From CAVTHW01 sp963734625 (lineage in GTDB: Bacteria > Acidobacteriota > Terriglobia > Bryobacterales > Bryobacteraceae), in contig CAVTHW010000022.1 in the NCBI GenBank assembly GCA_963734625.1, positions 62,001 to 126,000 of the forward strand: a DNA stretch of 64,000 nt, read 5' to 3'. The position numbers and the translations under genes are program-made. Under the pieces are notes generated by a model. It was not told where the DNA came from. It saw only the letters and a list, made by a program, of their open reading frames with translations, and did no database searches. This document shows, piece by piece, positions 28,785-37,794 of the stretch (positions are counted from its first letter, which is position 1; every line of letters begins with the position of its first letter).

Positions 28785-28800
28785 TGTAGCACGGGAGGGC
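28760..28800. repeat. 41-bp direct repeat, copy 2
   Basis: Second copy of the 27069-27109 repeat with 40/41 identity, again spanning a GCTACAATG box and the codons for MRGMLLEF, here at the start of the CRL protein gene. The two copies are 1,691 bp apart in the same orientation. Confidence 0.85.
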
Positions 28801-28816
28801 GGTGGCTCCGCCAGCC

Positions 28817-29833
28817 CTACAGCTTGCGCCCTAGGAACCGGCACATCAGGAACGCGTCGAGCAGATTGAAGGGGAACTGCCCCAGCGTGTAGTGCCCGCA
28901 AGGCAAGCACGCCGCCTGGTGGCGGTACCCGCGCTTCTGGAATTCCGCGATAAACTGCCGCGAGTACTCGGGGAGGAACGTGGTGTCGTGCCGCGCCCAG
29001 ATCAGCAGGCTCTGCATGTCCCCGCCGGCGAGGCGGTCCACATACGCCGCGGGGCTGATGACGGCCCAGTATTCCCGGAGTTCGTCTTGCGTCAGCGCGT
29101 CCCCAAAGCCCTGCTGGACGTGCTGGGTGGCCAGGCCGGTCCAGACCACGTCCCCGAAGTAGGCCGAGACATGGTTGAAAACGCCGGCCTTGATCCGCCG
29201 GTCGTGGGCCGCCACGATGAAGGCGATGCAGGAGCCGAGGCTGGTCCCCAGGATCCCCAGCCGGCTGTAGCCTTGCGCCTCCAGCCAATCCAGGCAGGCG
29301 CGTGAATCCACTACGGATTGGCGGGCTGCGTGGATGGTCCGCCCCACGTTGTTCGAGACATGAAACTCGGCCCGCTCCAGTCCCGCCGGCATGCGCCGGT
29401 CGTGATAGGCGAGGCTCATGCGCAGGGCGCTGATCCCCAGCCGGTTCAACAGCCGGCACAAGCTCGCATGCCCCGTTTCATCGGCGTTCCACTGCGGCAG
29501 CACCAAAACGGCCCGCCCGCCGTGCCGCCGCGCCGGGAAGAACTGCGCGTGGACCCGGTTGTTCTCGGGATGAGATGAGACCAGCGGGCTGGTGAAACTG
29601 AGGTGCGTCCCGTCCAGGGCGAAGTCGGAGGGGCGGCGATAGGAAAAGAACTCCTCCGAGCGTTGGATCGAATCCCGGGAGTACTCTCTGAAGATCCCGC
29701 CCGGGTCTCCGGCGGCAGGATCGGCTTCAATCCACTCCAAGCCCCATTCGAAGGGACGTATGATGCGGTTGGAATCGCGTCCGGCCAGCTTGCGCTCCCA
29801 GGCGTCGACCCACTGGCCGTAAGTTCTCAGCAT
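28817..29833 (-). CDS. Alpha/beta hydrolase (ABHD18-like)
   Basis: A 338-residue hydrolase without a signal peptide. The nucleophile elbow is GILGTSLGSCIAF. The likely acid is in SLLIWARHDTTFLPEY and the His in CLPCGHYTLGQFP. HGGRAVLVLPQWNADETGHASLCRLLNRLG is the oxyanion-side strand and loop typical of the ABHD18/prolyl-oligopeptidase-like group. Substrate is unknown. It precedes the CRL gene on the same strand with a 32-nt gap that contains the repeat promoter. A strong GC hairpin lies upstream at 29875-29900. Confidence 0.82.
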   Translation of the reverse strand: MLRTYGQWVDAWERKLAGRDSNRIIRPFEWGLEWIEADPAAGDPGGIFREYSRDSIQRSEEFFSYRRPSDFALDGTHLSFTSPLVSSHPENNRVHAQFFPARRHGGRAVLVLPQWNADETGHASLCRLLNRLGISALRMSLAYHDRRMPAGLERAEFHVSNNVGRTIHAARQSVVDSRACLDWLEAQGYSRLGILGTSLGSCIAFIVAAHDRRIKAGVFNHVSAYFGDVVWTGLATQHVQQGFGDALTQDELREYWAVISPAAYVDRLAGGDMQSLLIWARHDTTFLPEYSRQFIAEFQKRGYRHQAACLPCGHYTLGQFPFNLLDAFLMCRFLGRKL

Positions 29834-29874
29834 CGTCTGGTAAACGCTTTGAGTTTAGCAGACCGGCTGGAAAT

Positions 29875-29900
29875 GGCCCCCCGCCAGTTTGCGGGGGGCC
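29875..29900. terminator. Perfect 10-bp GC hairpin in the intergenic region
   Basis: GGCCCCCCGC-CAGTTT-GCGGGGGGCC, followed on the plus strand by GGTAGCTTTT. It is very stable. No plus-strand gene ends just before it, so it may be a leader structure for the minus-strand hydrolase or a relic. The rest of 29834-30110 shows no gene. Confidence 0.4.
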
Positions 29901-30110
29901 GGTAGCTTTTGGCAGGGAGGCTCTCCCACCAAACGCGAATTAACCTCTCGATGACCCGCCTCCCTTAGGGCAGCTTGAGGGCCAGAAGGCAATTCCTTGT
30001 TTCTCCGCGAGATAGCTTCCGGCCTCTACGGCTTTTCATAGGCCCCGGCTGCGGCCGGATACGCGAATCGGGAAAGTTGCCCGGCCGGGGCGCTACAATA
30101 CCCTCTGGCG

Positions 30111-31299
30111 ATGATGCAGGCGCAATCAGCACGACGTTCGCTGGGCGGCTTCTTCCTCACCGGGCTGTTGCTCGCTTTCCTGGGCTCGATTCTCCCGGCT
30201 TGGGGCTACCACCTCAAGAGCGAGTTCCTGACCGTGGGCAACTTCTTCCTGAGCATGAACATCGGCCTGCTGGCCTCGGCCAGGGCGGGCTCTTATCTCC
30301 TGTCCCGCCGCGGCATCCGATTCACCCTGATCCTGTCCTCCAGCCCTGGCCTGCGCCGGCTTACTTTACCTGGCCGGGATACCCCCGACCGCCTTGCCTT
30401 GGTGGCGCTACTCGGGGCTCGGACTGCTCGGCCTGAGTATCGGACTGATGAACATGGCCGTGTTCCACGCCATCACTCCGCTCTATGAGCGGGACAAGGC
30501 AGCCACGCTGAATCTGGCTGGTGGTTTCTTTGGGTTGGGCTCCCTGCTCACGACGGTCCTGGTGGCCGGCTCCTTCTACGTGTACACCGTGCCCAGCATC
30601 CTGGTGCTGCTGGCCGTCATCCCTGGATTCTTCGCGATCAACTTCGCCAAGTACCGCTTCGAGCCTGCCCCGCTGCCGCACCAACCTTCCTTGCGGGAGG
30701 CCTTCCACGACTTCAAGAGCCCCGGCGCCATCCTGCTGAGCCTCCTTCTGGTATTTCAATTCGGCAACGAGTGGTCTATAGCCGGCTGGCTCCCCATCTT
30801 CCTGGTGCAGCGGCTGGGCATCAGCCCGGCCTCCTCCCTGCACCTGCTGTCCCTCTACTGGCTCTCCCTGCTGGTAGGCCGGATCGCCATGCAGGCCGTC
30901 CTGCCGAGGGTCCGCCACTCCAGGGTGCTGTTCGCCAGCAGCTCCTCCGCGGTGCTCGGTTGCACCATCCTGTCGTTCACCAATAACCGGTTCGGGGCGG
31001 TGAGCGGCATCTTGCTGATCGGCGCCGGTTTCGCGGCCATCTATCCCCTGCTGGCGGAACTGATCGGCTCCCGTTTCCCTTACTATCACCCCGGCTTCTT
31101 CAACGGCATTTTCTCGATCGCCGCGATAGGCGGCCTGCTGGCTCCCTGGACCCTGGGCATCTACGCCAACCTGTGGGGGATTCGCGTGGTCATGCTTCTG
31201 CCCCTGCTGGGAGCCTGCGCGGTGCTGGTGCTAGCCGTCCTGATCTGGGCCTACGTTAAGCTGACCACCACCCCCGATACGAGAGGAGCTGCGGCATAA
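30111..31299 (+). CDS. MFS transporter, frameshifted
   Basis: Major facilitator with about twelve helices. The first part (GGFFLTGLLLAFLGSILPAW, VGNFFLSMNIGLLASARAG) runs to about 30340, where the frame shifts. The remainder continues as ACAGLLYLAG, GLGLLGLSIGLMNMAVFHAITPLY and LLSLYWLSLLVGRIAMQAVL. A one-base change in TCCTGTCCTCC restores one protein of about 395 aa. A TACAAT box lies 11 nt before the ATG and no SD is visible. It belongs to the FucP/fosmidomycin-like group by general look; substrate unknown. Its stop lies at the start of the PBP4-like gene, so the two are coupled. Confidence 0.75.
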
Positions 31300-32783
31300 C
31301 CTGTACGGCCCCCGTCCGAGGTCTGCTGCTAGCCGTCGCGGCCGGCGCGCTGGTTTGGGCTCAGACCACCCCCCAGCGCATTGACGCCGCGCTGAAGGCG
31401 TCCGGCGCCGCCTCGCGCGGCTTCTGGGGCCTTCATGTGGTGAGTCTCGCTACCGGCAGGACCGTATACGCACTTGAACCCGACCGCTTCTTCCTGCCCG
31501 CTTCCACCGCCAAGCTGTTCTCCAGCGCCCTGGCCCTGGAGCGATTGGGTCCGGACTACCGCTTTGTCACCCTGATCACGGCCGACCAGGCTCCCGATGC
31601 CGCCGGCCGGCTGAGCGGAGATCTCCGTCTGGTTGGCGGCGGCGACCCGACCCTGTCCGGCCGCCCGATCCCATATCGGAAGGATGCGCCGCCGGGCAAT
31701 CCACTGCGGGCGATTGAAGAGCTTGCCGACCTGGTGGTCGCCCGCGGCGTTCGGCGTATTGACGGCAATATCGTGGGCGACGACACGGCCTATCTTTGGG
31801 AGCCGTTTCCCGTGGGCTGGGCCCAGGATGACGCCACCTGGGACTTCGGGGCGCCCGTCAGCGCCCTGAGCGTCAATGAGAACCGCATCGCGTTGAGCTT
31901 GCGGCCGGGGTCCCGCGCGGGAGACCCAGCCGTCATCCGGCTATCGCCTCCCCTCGAATACTTCGTCGTCGAGAACCGGGTCCGGACCACGGCCGCCGGT
32001 GTGCCCAAGATCGAAATCGAGCGCCTGCCGGGCTCCCGCCAGGTGCGCGTCTGGGGCGCGGTTCCGCTCAAGTCCGACCCCGTGAGCTGGCTCCTCGCCA
32101 TCGACGACCCGGCCCAATTCGCGGCGGTCGCGCTTTCCGACGCCCTGAGCCGCCGCGGCGTGGCCGTCTCGGGGAGGCCGGTCGCCAGGCATCGCTTCGC
32201 CGCCGAAGCGCCGGATCGCACGCCCGAAGCCGCGCCGGTCCGCGTGGAGCTGGCGCGCCGGGTTTCCCCTCCGCTCGTCGAAATCCTCCAAGTCACCAAT
32301 AAGGACAGCGTGAACTTGTACGCCGAAATGGTGCTGCGGGAGGTGGCTCGCGCCCGGCGGGGACTGGGGAGCGTTCGCGGCGGCTTGGAGGAGCTTGCTG
32401 GTTTTCTGAAGGAGGCCGGAGTACCGGAGCGGCAATTCAGCCTGGTGGACGCCTCGGGGCTCTCCACCTCGGATCTGGTCACGCCGCGGGCGCTGACCGC
32501 GCTGCTGGCCTTCATGCACCGGTCCGCCCATCGGGACGCCTGGATGAGCCTGCTGCCGGTGGCGGGCCAGGATGGCACGTTGAGCCAACGCTTCACCTCC
32601 CTTCCCCCGACTGTGCGCATCGTCGCCAAAACCGGCACTACGACGCACGTCAGCGCCCTGGCCGGCTACATCCGGACCGGCGGCGACACCCTGGCGTTTT
32701 CCATTCTGGTGAACAACTTTACCGCCCCCGTCTCCGAAATCCGCCAGATCACTGATAAAATTGTAGTGTTGCTCACTCAGTAA
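31296..32783 (+). CDS. dacB: D-alanyl-D-alanine carboxypeptidase/endopeptidase (PBP4/DacB family) with apparent ATA start
   Basis: About 495 residues. Signal peptide VRGLLLAVAAGALVWAQ. Penicillin-binding motifs: SxxK in LPASTAKLFSSAL, SxN in TNKDSVNLYAEM and KTGT in IVAKTGTTTHVSALAG. The long insertion between SxxK and SxN is the PBP4 hallmark. The enzyme trims or cleaves peptidoglycan cross-links in the periplasm. No ATG/GTG/TTG precedes the signal sequence in frame. A strong GAGAGGAG sits 7 nt before an ATA that overlaps the MFS stop (ATAA), exactly where an ATGA junction would be expected. The first conventional in-frame start, GTG at 31437, would remove the signal peptide. Confidence 0.85.
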   Translation: MTCTAPVRGLLLAVAAGALVWAQTTPQRIDAALKASGAASRGFWGLHVVSLATGRTVYALEPDRFFLPASTAKLFSSALALERLGPDYRFVTLITADQAPDAAGRLSGDLRLVGGGDPTLSGRPIPYRKDAPPGNPLRAIEELADLVVARGVRRIDGNIVGDDTAYLWEPFPVGWAQDDATWDFGAPVSALSVNENRIALSLRPGSRAGDPAVIRLSPPLEYFVVENRVRTTAAGVPKIEIERLPGSRQVRVWGAVPLKSDPVSWLLAIDDPAQFAAVALSDALSRRGVAVSGRPVARHRFAAEAPDRTPEAAPVRVELARRVSPPLVEILQVTNKDSVNLYAEMVLREVARARRGLGSVRGGLEELAGFLKEAGVPERQFSLVDASGLSTSDLVTPRALTALLAFMHRSAHRDAWMSLLPVAGQDGTLSQRFTSLPPTVRIVAKTGTTTHVSALAGYIRTGGDTLAFSILVNNFTAPVSEIRQITDKIVVLLTQ

Positions 32784-32793
32784 GGGGATTCCC

Positions 32794-33021
32794 ATGCCAA
32801 TCTACGAATACCGCTGCGACGATTGCGGAAAAGAGTTCGAAAAGCGAGTGGCCCGCGCCGCTGACACCGGCGGGGTCGAGTGCCCGTCCTGCGGCGAGAA
32901 GCATCTCACGCAACGGTTTTCCACGTTCGCCGCGGTGACTGGCTCGTCCACGGCCGGGACGCCGCTCCCTCCTCCTGCCCCTCGGCCGGCTGCTGCCCCA
33001 ACAGCGGCTCTTGCGGGATGA
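32794..33021 (+). CDS. FmdB-family zinc-ribbon protein
   Basis: A 75-residue protein. The N-terminal MPIYEYRCDDCGKEFEKRV and VECPSCGEKHLTQRFSTF form a CXXC/CXXC zinc ribbon as in FmdB putative regulators. A low-complexity Pro/Ala tail follows (TPLPPPAPRPAAAP). It is 10 nt downstream of the PBP4 gene and 12 nt upstream of the phosphatase gene, so probably part of one transcription unit. FmdB proteins are small, poorly characterised and sometimes linked to amidase expression. No stronger function can be given. Confidence 0.88.
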   Translation: MPIYEYRCDDCGKEFEKRVARAADTGGVECPSCGEKHLTQRFSTFAAVTGSSTAGTPLPPPAPRPAAAPTAALAG

Positions 33022-33033
33022 ATTAGGGACGCA

Positions 33034-33714
33034 TTGGCGATCGACCTCCTCATCTTTGACCTTGACGGGACGCTGGTGGACTCGAGCCTCGACCTCGCCC
33101 ACTCCGTCAACGCCACCCGCCTGGCATTCAAGCTGCCGCCGCTCGAAAACGAGCTGGTGTATTCCTATGTGGGCAACGGCGCGCTCGTCCTGATGCAGAA
33201 ATCCATGGGACCGGAGTTCGGCGAGCAGGAAACCCAGCACGCTCTGGAGTACTTCCTGGGCTATTACCGCCAGCATATGCTCGACAACACCAGGCTGTAC
33301 CCTGGAGTGCGGGAGGCGCTGGACCGGCTCAAGGTGGAAGGTCTTCAAATGGCGGTCCTCACCAACAAGCCGGTGCGCTTCAGCCTCGAAATCCTGGCCG
33401 GTCTGGGCGTCGGAGGTCACTTCTTCCGGGTCTACGGCGGCAACAGTTTCGAGCAGAAGAAGCCCGACCCGGCCGGCGTGAACCTGCTGATTTCCGAATC
33501 CGGCGTTCCCAAAGAACGGACCATGATCGTCGGGGACAGCTCCGTGGACGTGCTGACGGCGCGCAATGCGGGCGTCAGGGTCTGCGGCGTGACCTACGGT
33601 TTCCAGCCCGAGACCCTGGAGGAAGCGCCGCCCGACTTCCTCGTCGATCGCATGGAGGAACTGGCGGACCTGGTGATCGCCGAACGCAACGCGAAAGGAG
33701 AAAATCGATCGTGA
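33034..33714 (+). CDS. gph: HAD-superfamily phosphatase, phosphoglycolate-phosphatase-like
   Basis: A 226-residue HAD hydrolase: motif I FDLDGTLVDSSLD (nucleophile Asp), motif II LTNKP, motif III Lys in EQKKPDPAG, motif IV MIVGDSSVDVLTARNAG. The cap domain and length fit Gph, which dephosphorylates 2-phosphoglycolate; other sugar phosphates are possible. The start is TTG. The stop overlaps the start of a 57-aa zinc protein gene (GTGA), so the pair is translationally coupled. Confidence 0.85.
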   Translation: MAIDLLIFDLDGTLVDSSLDLAHSVNATRLAFKLPPLENELVYSYVGNGALVLMQKSMGPEFGEQETQHALEYFLGYYRQHMLDNTRLYPGVREALDRLKVEGLQMAVLTNKPVRFSLEILAGLGVGGHFFRVYGGNSFEQKKPDPAGVNLLISESGVPKERTMIVGDSSVDVLTARNAGVRVCGVTYGFQPETLEEAPPDFLVDRMEELADLVIAERNAKGENRS

Positions 33715-33884
33715 AACATAAAGCCGGCGCTGACGCGCCCGAGACCGGAGTCTATTGGTGTACCGTCTGTAAGCGGCCCGAGCGTTTCGAGAAGGGGCAG
33801 AAGTTCCCCGAGTGCCGCAACATGTGCGGCCGCGGCTACTGGCAATTGGTGAAGCAACCGCCCCCGGCCGAACAGTCCGCCTAA
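33711..33884 (+). CDS. 57-aa putative zinc-binding protein
   Basis: A short reading frame starting GTG over the phosphatase stop, with AAAGGAG about 10 nt upstream. The product has YWCTVCKRPERFEKG and FPECRNMCGRGYW, i.e. CXXC plus CXXXC, which could bind one zinc. It is rich in basic residues and ends in a Pro-rich tail. It ends where the converging oxidoreductase gene ends (4-nt overlap). No family could be named. The tight coupling, SD and Cys pattern support it as a real gene. Confidence 0.7.
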   Translation: MKHKAGADAPETGVYWCTVCKRPERFEKGQKFPECRNMCGRGYWQLVKQPPPAEQSA

Positions 33885-35026
33885 ACCGTATCCACCCAGG
33901 CGCGCTTGGCCACGCTCTCCTGGATCTTCTCGAGCAGGTGCATGCCCCAGGCGCCGTCCTCGAAGGTGGGATACTCCACCGGCGCCTTCGGATCGGCCAC
34001 CTTGCGGTAGAACGCCTTGTAGATCTGCTTGTGCGTGTCGCCGTAGCCCTCGGCGTGGCCGCCGGGAAGCTCCGCGTACGGACTGGCCTTGGGATACATC
34101 AGCGACCCGTCCTTCACCATCAACTGGTTGGGCGAGTTGCGGTGCCCGATCCACAGCGTATTCGGCTCCTCCTGGTTCCAGATCACGCCGCTCTCGGTGC
34201 CGAAAATCTCGATCTGGAAGCGGTTCTTGCAGCCGGCCGACATTTGGCTCACCGTGAATGCGCCCCGCGCCCGCTTCCCCAGCCGCAGCAGGACCGCGCC
34301 GAAATCGTCGGTGTCGATGGGAATTTCATCGTAGTCTCCGGGCTGGAGCGTCTTGCCGGCAAAGGTCTCGATGGCGACCTTGGGCTTCTTGCGGGTCTTA
34401 TGGAACACGGCCAGGTCCGCGCACACTGAGCCGATCTTGAGTCCGGTCACGTGCTGGATCATGTCCATCCAGTGGGAGCCGATGTCGCCCATGGCCCGCA
34501 TCGTGCCGTTGTCCTTGGTTTCGATTCTCCAGTTGAAGTCCGTGTCGTAGAGCAGCCAGTCCTGGGAGTAAGTCCCTTGCACGATGAGGATCTCGCCCAG
34601 GTCGCCGTTTTCGATCATGCGGCGGATCTGCTGCGTCAGCGGGTAGTAGCGGAGATTGTGGTTCACGCAGTTCGCCAGGCCGGTCTTGCCGGCCATCGCC
34701 ACCATCTCCTTGGCCTGAGCGGCGCTCAGCGCCAGCGGTTTCTCGCACAGGACGTGCTTGCCGGCCTTCATGGCTTCCATGGCAATCTGGTGATGCAGCA
34801 CGTTCGGCGTGCAAATGTGAACCGCCTGGATCGAGGGATCGGCCAGGATTTCCCGGTAGTCCCCGGTGGTCTTCTCGATCCCCATGTTCTTGCCGAAGGC
34901 GGCGGCCTCCTCGGCGGTAATCGCGGCAACCGCGGCGATCTCGACATTGCCGAGGCGGCGGATGCCTTCCGTATGTACCCGGCCCATGAAGCCGGCGCCA
35001 ATCACGGCGGTTTTAATCTTGGACAT
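33881..35026 (-). CDS. Gfo/Idh/MocA-family NAD(P)-dependent oxidoreductase
   Basis: About 381 residues from the ATG at 35026 (GAGAGGAG upstream, somewhat distant); an in-frame start at 35080 adds an unlikely 18 residues. Rossmann motif IKTAVIGAGFMGRVH, the family EKP motif in HVLCEKPLALSAAQAKEM, and DIGSHWMDMIQHVTG with the catalytic Asp-xxx-His region. Substrates of the family are sugars or inositols; the WLLYDTDFNWRIETKDNGTMRAMGDIG block is common in UDP-N-acetylglucosamine- or inositol-type dehydrogenases. The gene stands alone on the minus strand. Confidence 0.88.
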   Translation of the reverse strand: MSKIKTAVIGAGFMGRVHTEGIRRLGNVEIAAVAAITAEEAAAFGKNMGIEKTTGDYREILADPSIQAVHICTPNVLHHQIAMEAMKAGKHVLCEKPLALSAAQAKEMVAMAGKTGLANCVNHNLRYYPLTQQIRRMIENGDLGEILIVQGTYSQDWLLYDTDFNWRIETKDNGTMRAMGDIGSHWMDMIQHVTGLKIGSVCADLAVFHKTRKKPKVAIETFAGKTLQPGDYDEIPIDTDDFGAVLLRLGKRARGAFTVSQMSAGCKNRFQIEIFGTESGVIWNQEEPNTLWIGHRNSPNQLMVKDGSLMYPKASPYAELPGGHAEGYGDTHKQIYKAFYRKVADPKAPVEYPTFEDGAWGMHLLEKIQESVAKRAWVDTV

Positions 35027-35165
35027 GTTGGTTCGGTACGACTCCTCTCGCTGGAATTGCAGTGGCTCTTGCCTCCCCACAATCTAGCGCAATCGCCGCC
35101 GGAATTGGAACCCGCCCGGCCGCGGGTGCGCGGCACAAGGGTGGGGCCACATCGAGCAGGCCGGG

Positions 35166-37793
35166 CTACTCGTCGCGGAGCACCACGGCCGGAGCAACCG
35201 AAGCCGCCCGCCGTGCGGGAATCCACGCGGCGAACGTCGCTACAATCGTGAAAGTCATCGCTACCGCCGCGTAGGTTGGCGCATCGTAGGGGGAGACCCT
35301 GTACAGCACCGACGACAGGGCGGAACCGAAAGCCGCGGCGGATGCGAGGCCTATGGCCAAACCGAGAGCAGTAACCGCCAGGCCGTCCCTAACCACGGCG
35401 CCTGCCACCTGCGATTGGCGCGCTCCCAGCGCGATGCGCACGCCGATTTCGCGCCGGCGCAGCGAGACGCGATAGGATAGAACCGCATAGATTCCGAGCG
35501 CCGCCAGAATCAAGGCCAGGCCGGCGAACGCGGCCATGAGCCACGTCTGGTTGCCCCGGCCCGCGACCGCCCGCGCGACCACCTCATCCATCGTCTGCAC
35601 GGCCGCCACAGGCTGCTCGGGGTCAACCTCGTGTATGGCGGCCACCACCGGCGCCACCGGGAAGACGTCCGTTCCCGAGTAGCGTATGGCGAGGCTCTGG
35701 GGCGTCCACGTCTCCATCTGGTACGTGGACAGGTAGAATCCCTGTTTCATTTCGAGATCGTAGCCGCGCTCCTTTACGTCCCGTACCACTCCGACGATAG
35801 TCTGCCACGGGTCTTCGGGGCGGTGCATTATCGCTTTGATTCTCCTGCCGATCGGGTTAGCGCCGCCGTACTGCTGGCGGGCAAAAGTTTCGTTGATCAC
35901 CACCACCAGCGGAGAGCCTGCGCGGTCGGATTCGGCCAGCAGCCGTCCGGCCACAAGTTCGAATTGTAGGGCCCGCATGTAGCCGGGGGTCACGACGCGG
36001 GTGAGGGCATCGCGTTCCTCGCCGGGTTGGAATGGCGGCCGCCCCTGGACCTCGAAGCCGCTCGTATTCCCGGCGGACAGGAACGGCAGGGTCGAAGTGT
36101 AGCCGGCATCCACAACGCCGGGCAGTTTGCGGACCCGTTCGAGTACGGCGTCATAGAAGCCGGTACGACGATTGAACTCGGCGTAGCGGGGCCGCGGGAG
36201 CCGCGTGCGAACCGTCAGAACATGGTCGCGGCGGAAACCGAGAGGTTCCTGGTCAAGGCGGGCCAGGCTCTGGATCAGCAGCGAGGCCCCGCACAGCAGC
36301 ACTACCGAAAACGCCACTTCGGCGACCACCAGCGCGCTACGCGTGCGATTGCCGTGCGCGTTCACGCCGGTGCGGCCTCCCTGCTTCATCAGGTCGCTGA
36401 GATTGGCCCGACCCAAAAGGAACACCGGCGAGATTCCGGCCGCCAGGGTTGCGACGGCGGCAAGAACGAAAGCCGCCGCGATCGCCGCGACGTCGATTTC
36501 CGGCCGCATCCATCGCTCCAGCCCTCGCGGCACGAGCCTGGCCAGCAGCGGCAGCGAAGCGTACGCGAAGACGATTCCCGCCAGGCATCCGGCCAGTGAA
36601 AGCACGAGGCTTTCCACCAGCAGCGCGCGCACCAGCCTGCGGCCGCCCGAGCCCAGCGCGAGCCGGATGGCGTGCTCCCGGGTGCGGCTCGCAGCGCGCG
36701 TCAGGAGGATGTTGGCGACGTTGCTGCACGCGATGAGCAGCACCAGTGCGGATGCCAGCGCCAGGATGACGAGAAGGCGCCGGGACTCCCGGGTCGCGTC
36801 TTGCTGGAGGGGTATTACCGTGCCGCGGCGGTTCTTGTTCGTGCCGGCGTACTCCTGGGCAAGCCGCGCCATAATCGTGTTGATTTCGGCTTGCGCCCGC
36901 TGAACGGAGACGCCAGGCTTGAGACGGGCGACAACCTGAAGGAAGTGCGAATCCCTGGCGGCGAGTTGTTCCGGTGTGAGGCGCGACGGTGACCAGAACT
37001 CGATCTCCGAGTTCGAAAGAACGAAGTCCGGAGGCATCACGCCGACGACCGTGGCCTTGGCGCCGTTCATCAGGATCTGGCGGTTGATAATGCCTGGGTC
37101 GCCCTGGAAACGCCGTTTCCAAAGCGAGTCGCTGATGATCGTGACGTTCGGGTTGTCTTCCGCCTCGGTGAACACCCGGCCCAGGAACGGCCGTGCGCCT
37201 AACACCTGAAACAGGTTCCCGACGACGCTCCGGCCGAGAACCTCCTCGGGCTGGTCCGGTCCGAGCACCGCGGAAGCGCTGTGCGTAGCGGCGACCCCCG
37301 TGAAGACCGTGCTCTGGTCCCGCCAGTCGGCCATGTTGCCGGGGGCCGGCGTGTTCCGTGCGAACCCGCTTGCGGGATCGCTCTCCCATATCATGACGAG
37401 GCGGCCGGAGTTGGGGAACGGCAGCGGCCGAAGCAGGACCGAATGCACCACGCTGAAGATGGCGGTATTGGCTCCGATCCCGAGCGCCAGGGCAAGAATG
37501 GCGAAGACCGTCACTCCGGGCGTCCGAATGAGTGAGCGGATGGCTAGCTGGAAATCCGAGTGCAGTTCGTCGAGCAGGCGCAGCCCGCGCGCTTCGCGGC
37601 ACGATTCCTTCGCGTTAGCGAGCGATCCGAACGCGATGCGGGCGGAGCGGAGCGCCACGTCGCGCGGCTGCCCGGAGCGAATCAGGTCCTCCGCGCGGGC
37701 CGCGATGTGGAACCGCAGTTCTTCATCCATCTCAGTTTCCACGCGCGAACGGCGGAACAAGGCAACCAGCAGAGAGCGCAACCGGGACCCCAC
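35166..37793 (-). CDS. MacB-like orphan ABC permease (ADOP type), intact
   Basis: An 875-residue protein. An N-terminal soluble helix block (VETEMDEELRFHIAARAEDL) characteristic of acidobacterial permeases is followed by the first FtsX unit (ILALALGIGANTAIFSVVHSVLLRPLPF), a large MacB-type extracytoplasmic domain (ISDSLWKRRFQGDPGIINRQ), three helices, a duplicated second unit and a final YAVLSYRVSLRRREIGVRIALGARQ block. No ATPase gene accompanies it, which is typical for this orphan group. The start is 1 nt from the PadR stop, so it is co-expressed with that regulator. Transport substrate is unknown. Confidence 0.9.
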   Translation of the reverse strand: MGSRLRSLLVALFRRSRVETEMDEELRFHIAARAEDLIRSGQPRDVALRSARIAFGSLANAKESCREARGLRLLDELHSDFQLAIRSLIRTPGVTVFAILALALGIGANTAIFSVVHSVLLRPLPFPNSGRLVMIWESDPASGFARNTPAPGNMADWRDQSTVFTGVAATHSASAVLGPDQPEEVLGRSVVGNLFQVLGARPFLGRVFTEAEDNPNVTIISDSLWKRRFQGDPGIINRQILMNGAKATVVGVMPPDFVLSNSEIEFWSPSRLTPEQLAARDSHFLQVVARLKPGVSVQRAQAEINTIMARLAQEYAGTNKNRRGTVIPLQQDATRESRRLLVILALASALVLLIACSNVANILLTRAASRTREHAIRLALGSGGRRLVRALLVESLVLSLAGCLAGIVFAYASLPLLARLVPRGLERWMRPEIDVAAIAAAFVLAAVATLAAGISPVFLLGRANLSDLMKQGGRTGVNAHGNRTRSALVVAEVAFSVVLLCGASLLIQSLARLDQEPLGFRRDHVLTVRTRLPRPRYAEFNRRTGFYDAVLERVRKLPGVVDAGYTSTLPFLSAGNTSGFEVQGRPPFQPGEERDALTRVVTPGYMRALQFELVAGRLLAESDRAGSPLVVVINETFARQQYGGANPIGRRIKAIMHRPEDPWQTIVGVVRDVKERGYDLEMKQGFYLSTYQMETWTPQSLAIRYSGTDVFPVAPVVAAIHEVDPEQPVAAVQTMDEVVARAVAGRGNQTWLMAAFAGLALILAALGIYAVLSYRVSLRRREIGVRIALGARQSQVAGAVVRDGLAVTALGLAIGLASAAAFGSALSSVLYRVSPYDAPTYAAVAMTFTIVATFAAWIPARRAASVAPAVVLRDE

Positions 37794-37794
37794 C

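Noticed and set aside
27111..29459. Apparent 782-aa protein extending upstream of the CRL gene
   Set aside because: The extra N-terminal part is the hydrolase gene read in the wrong frame; the CRL gene has its own signal peptide and repeat promoter.
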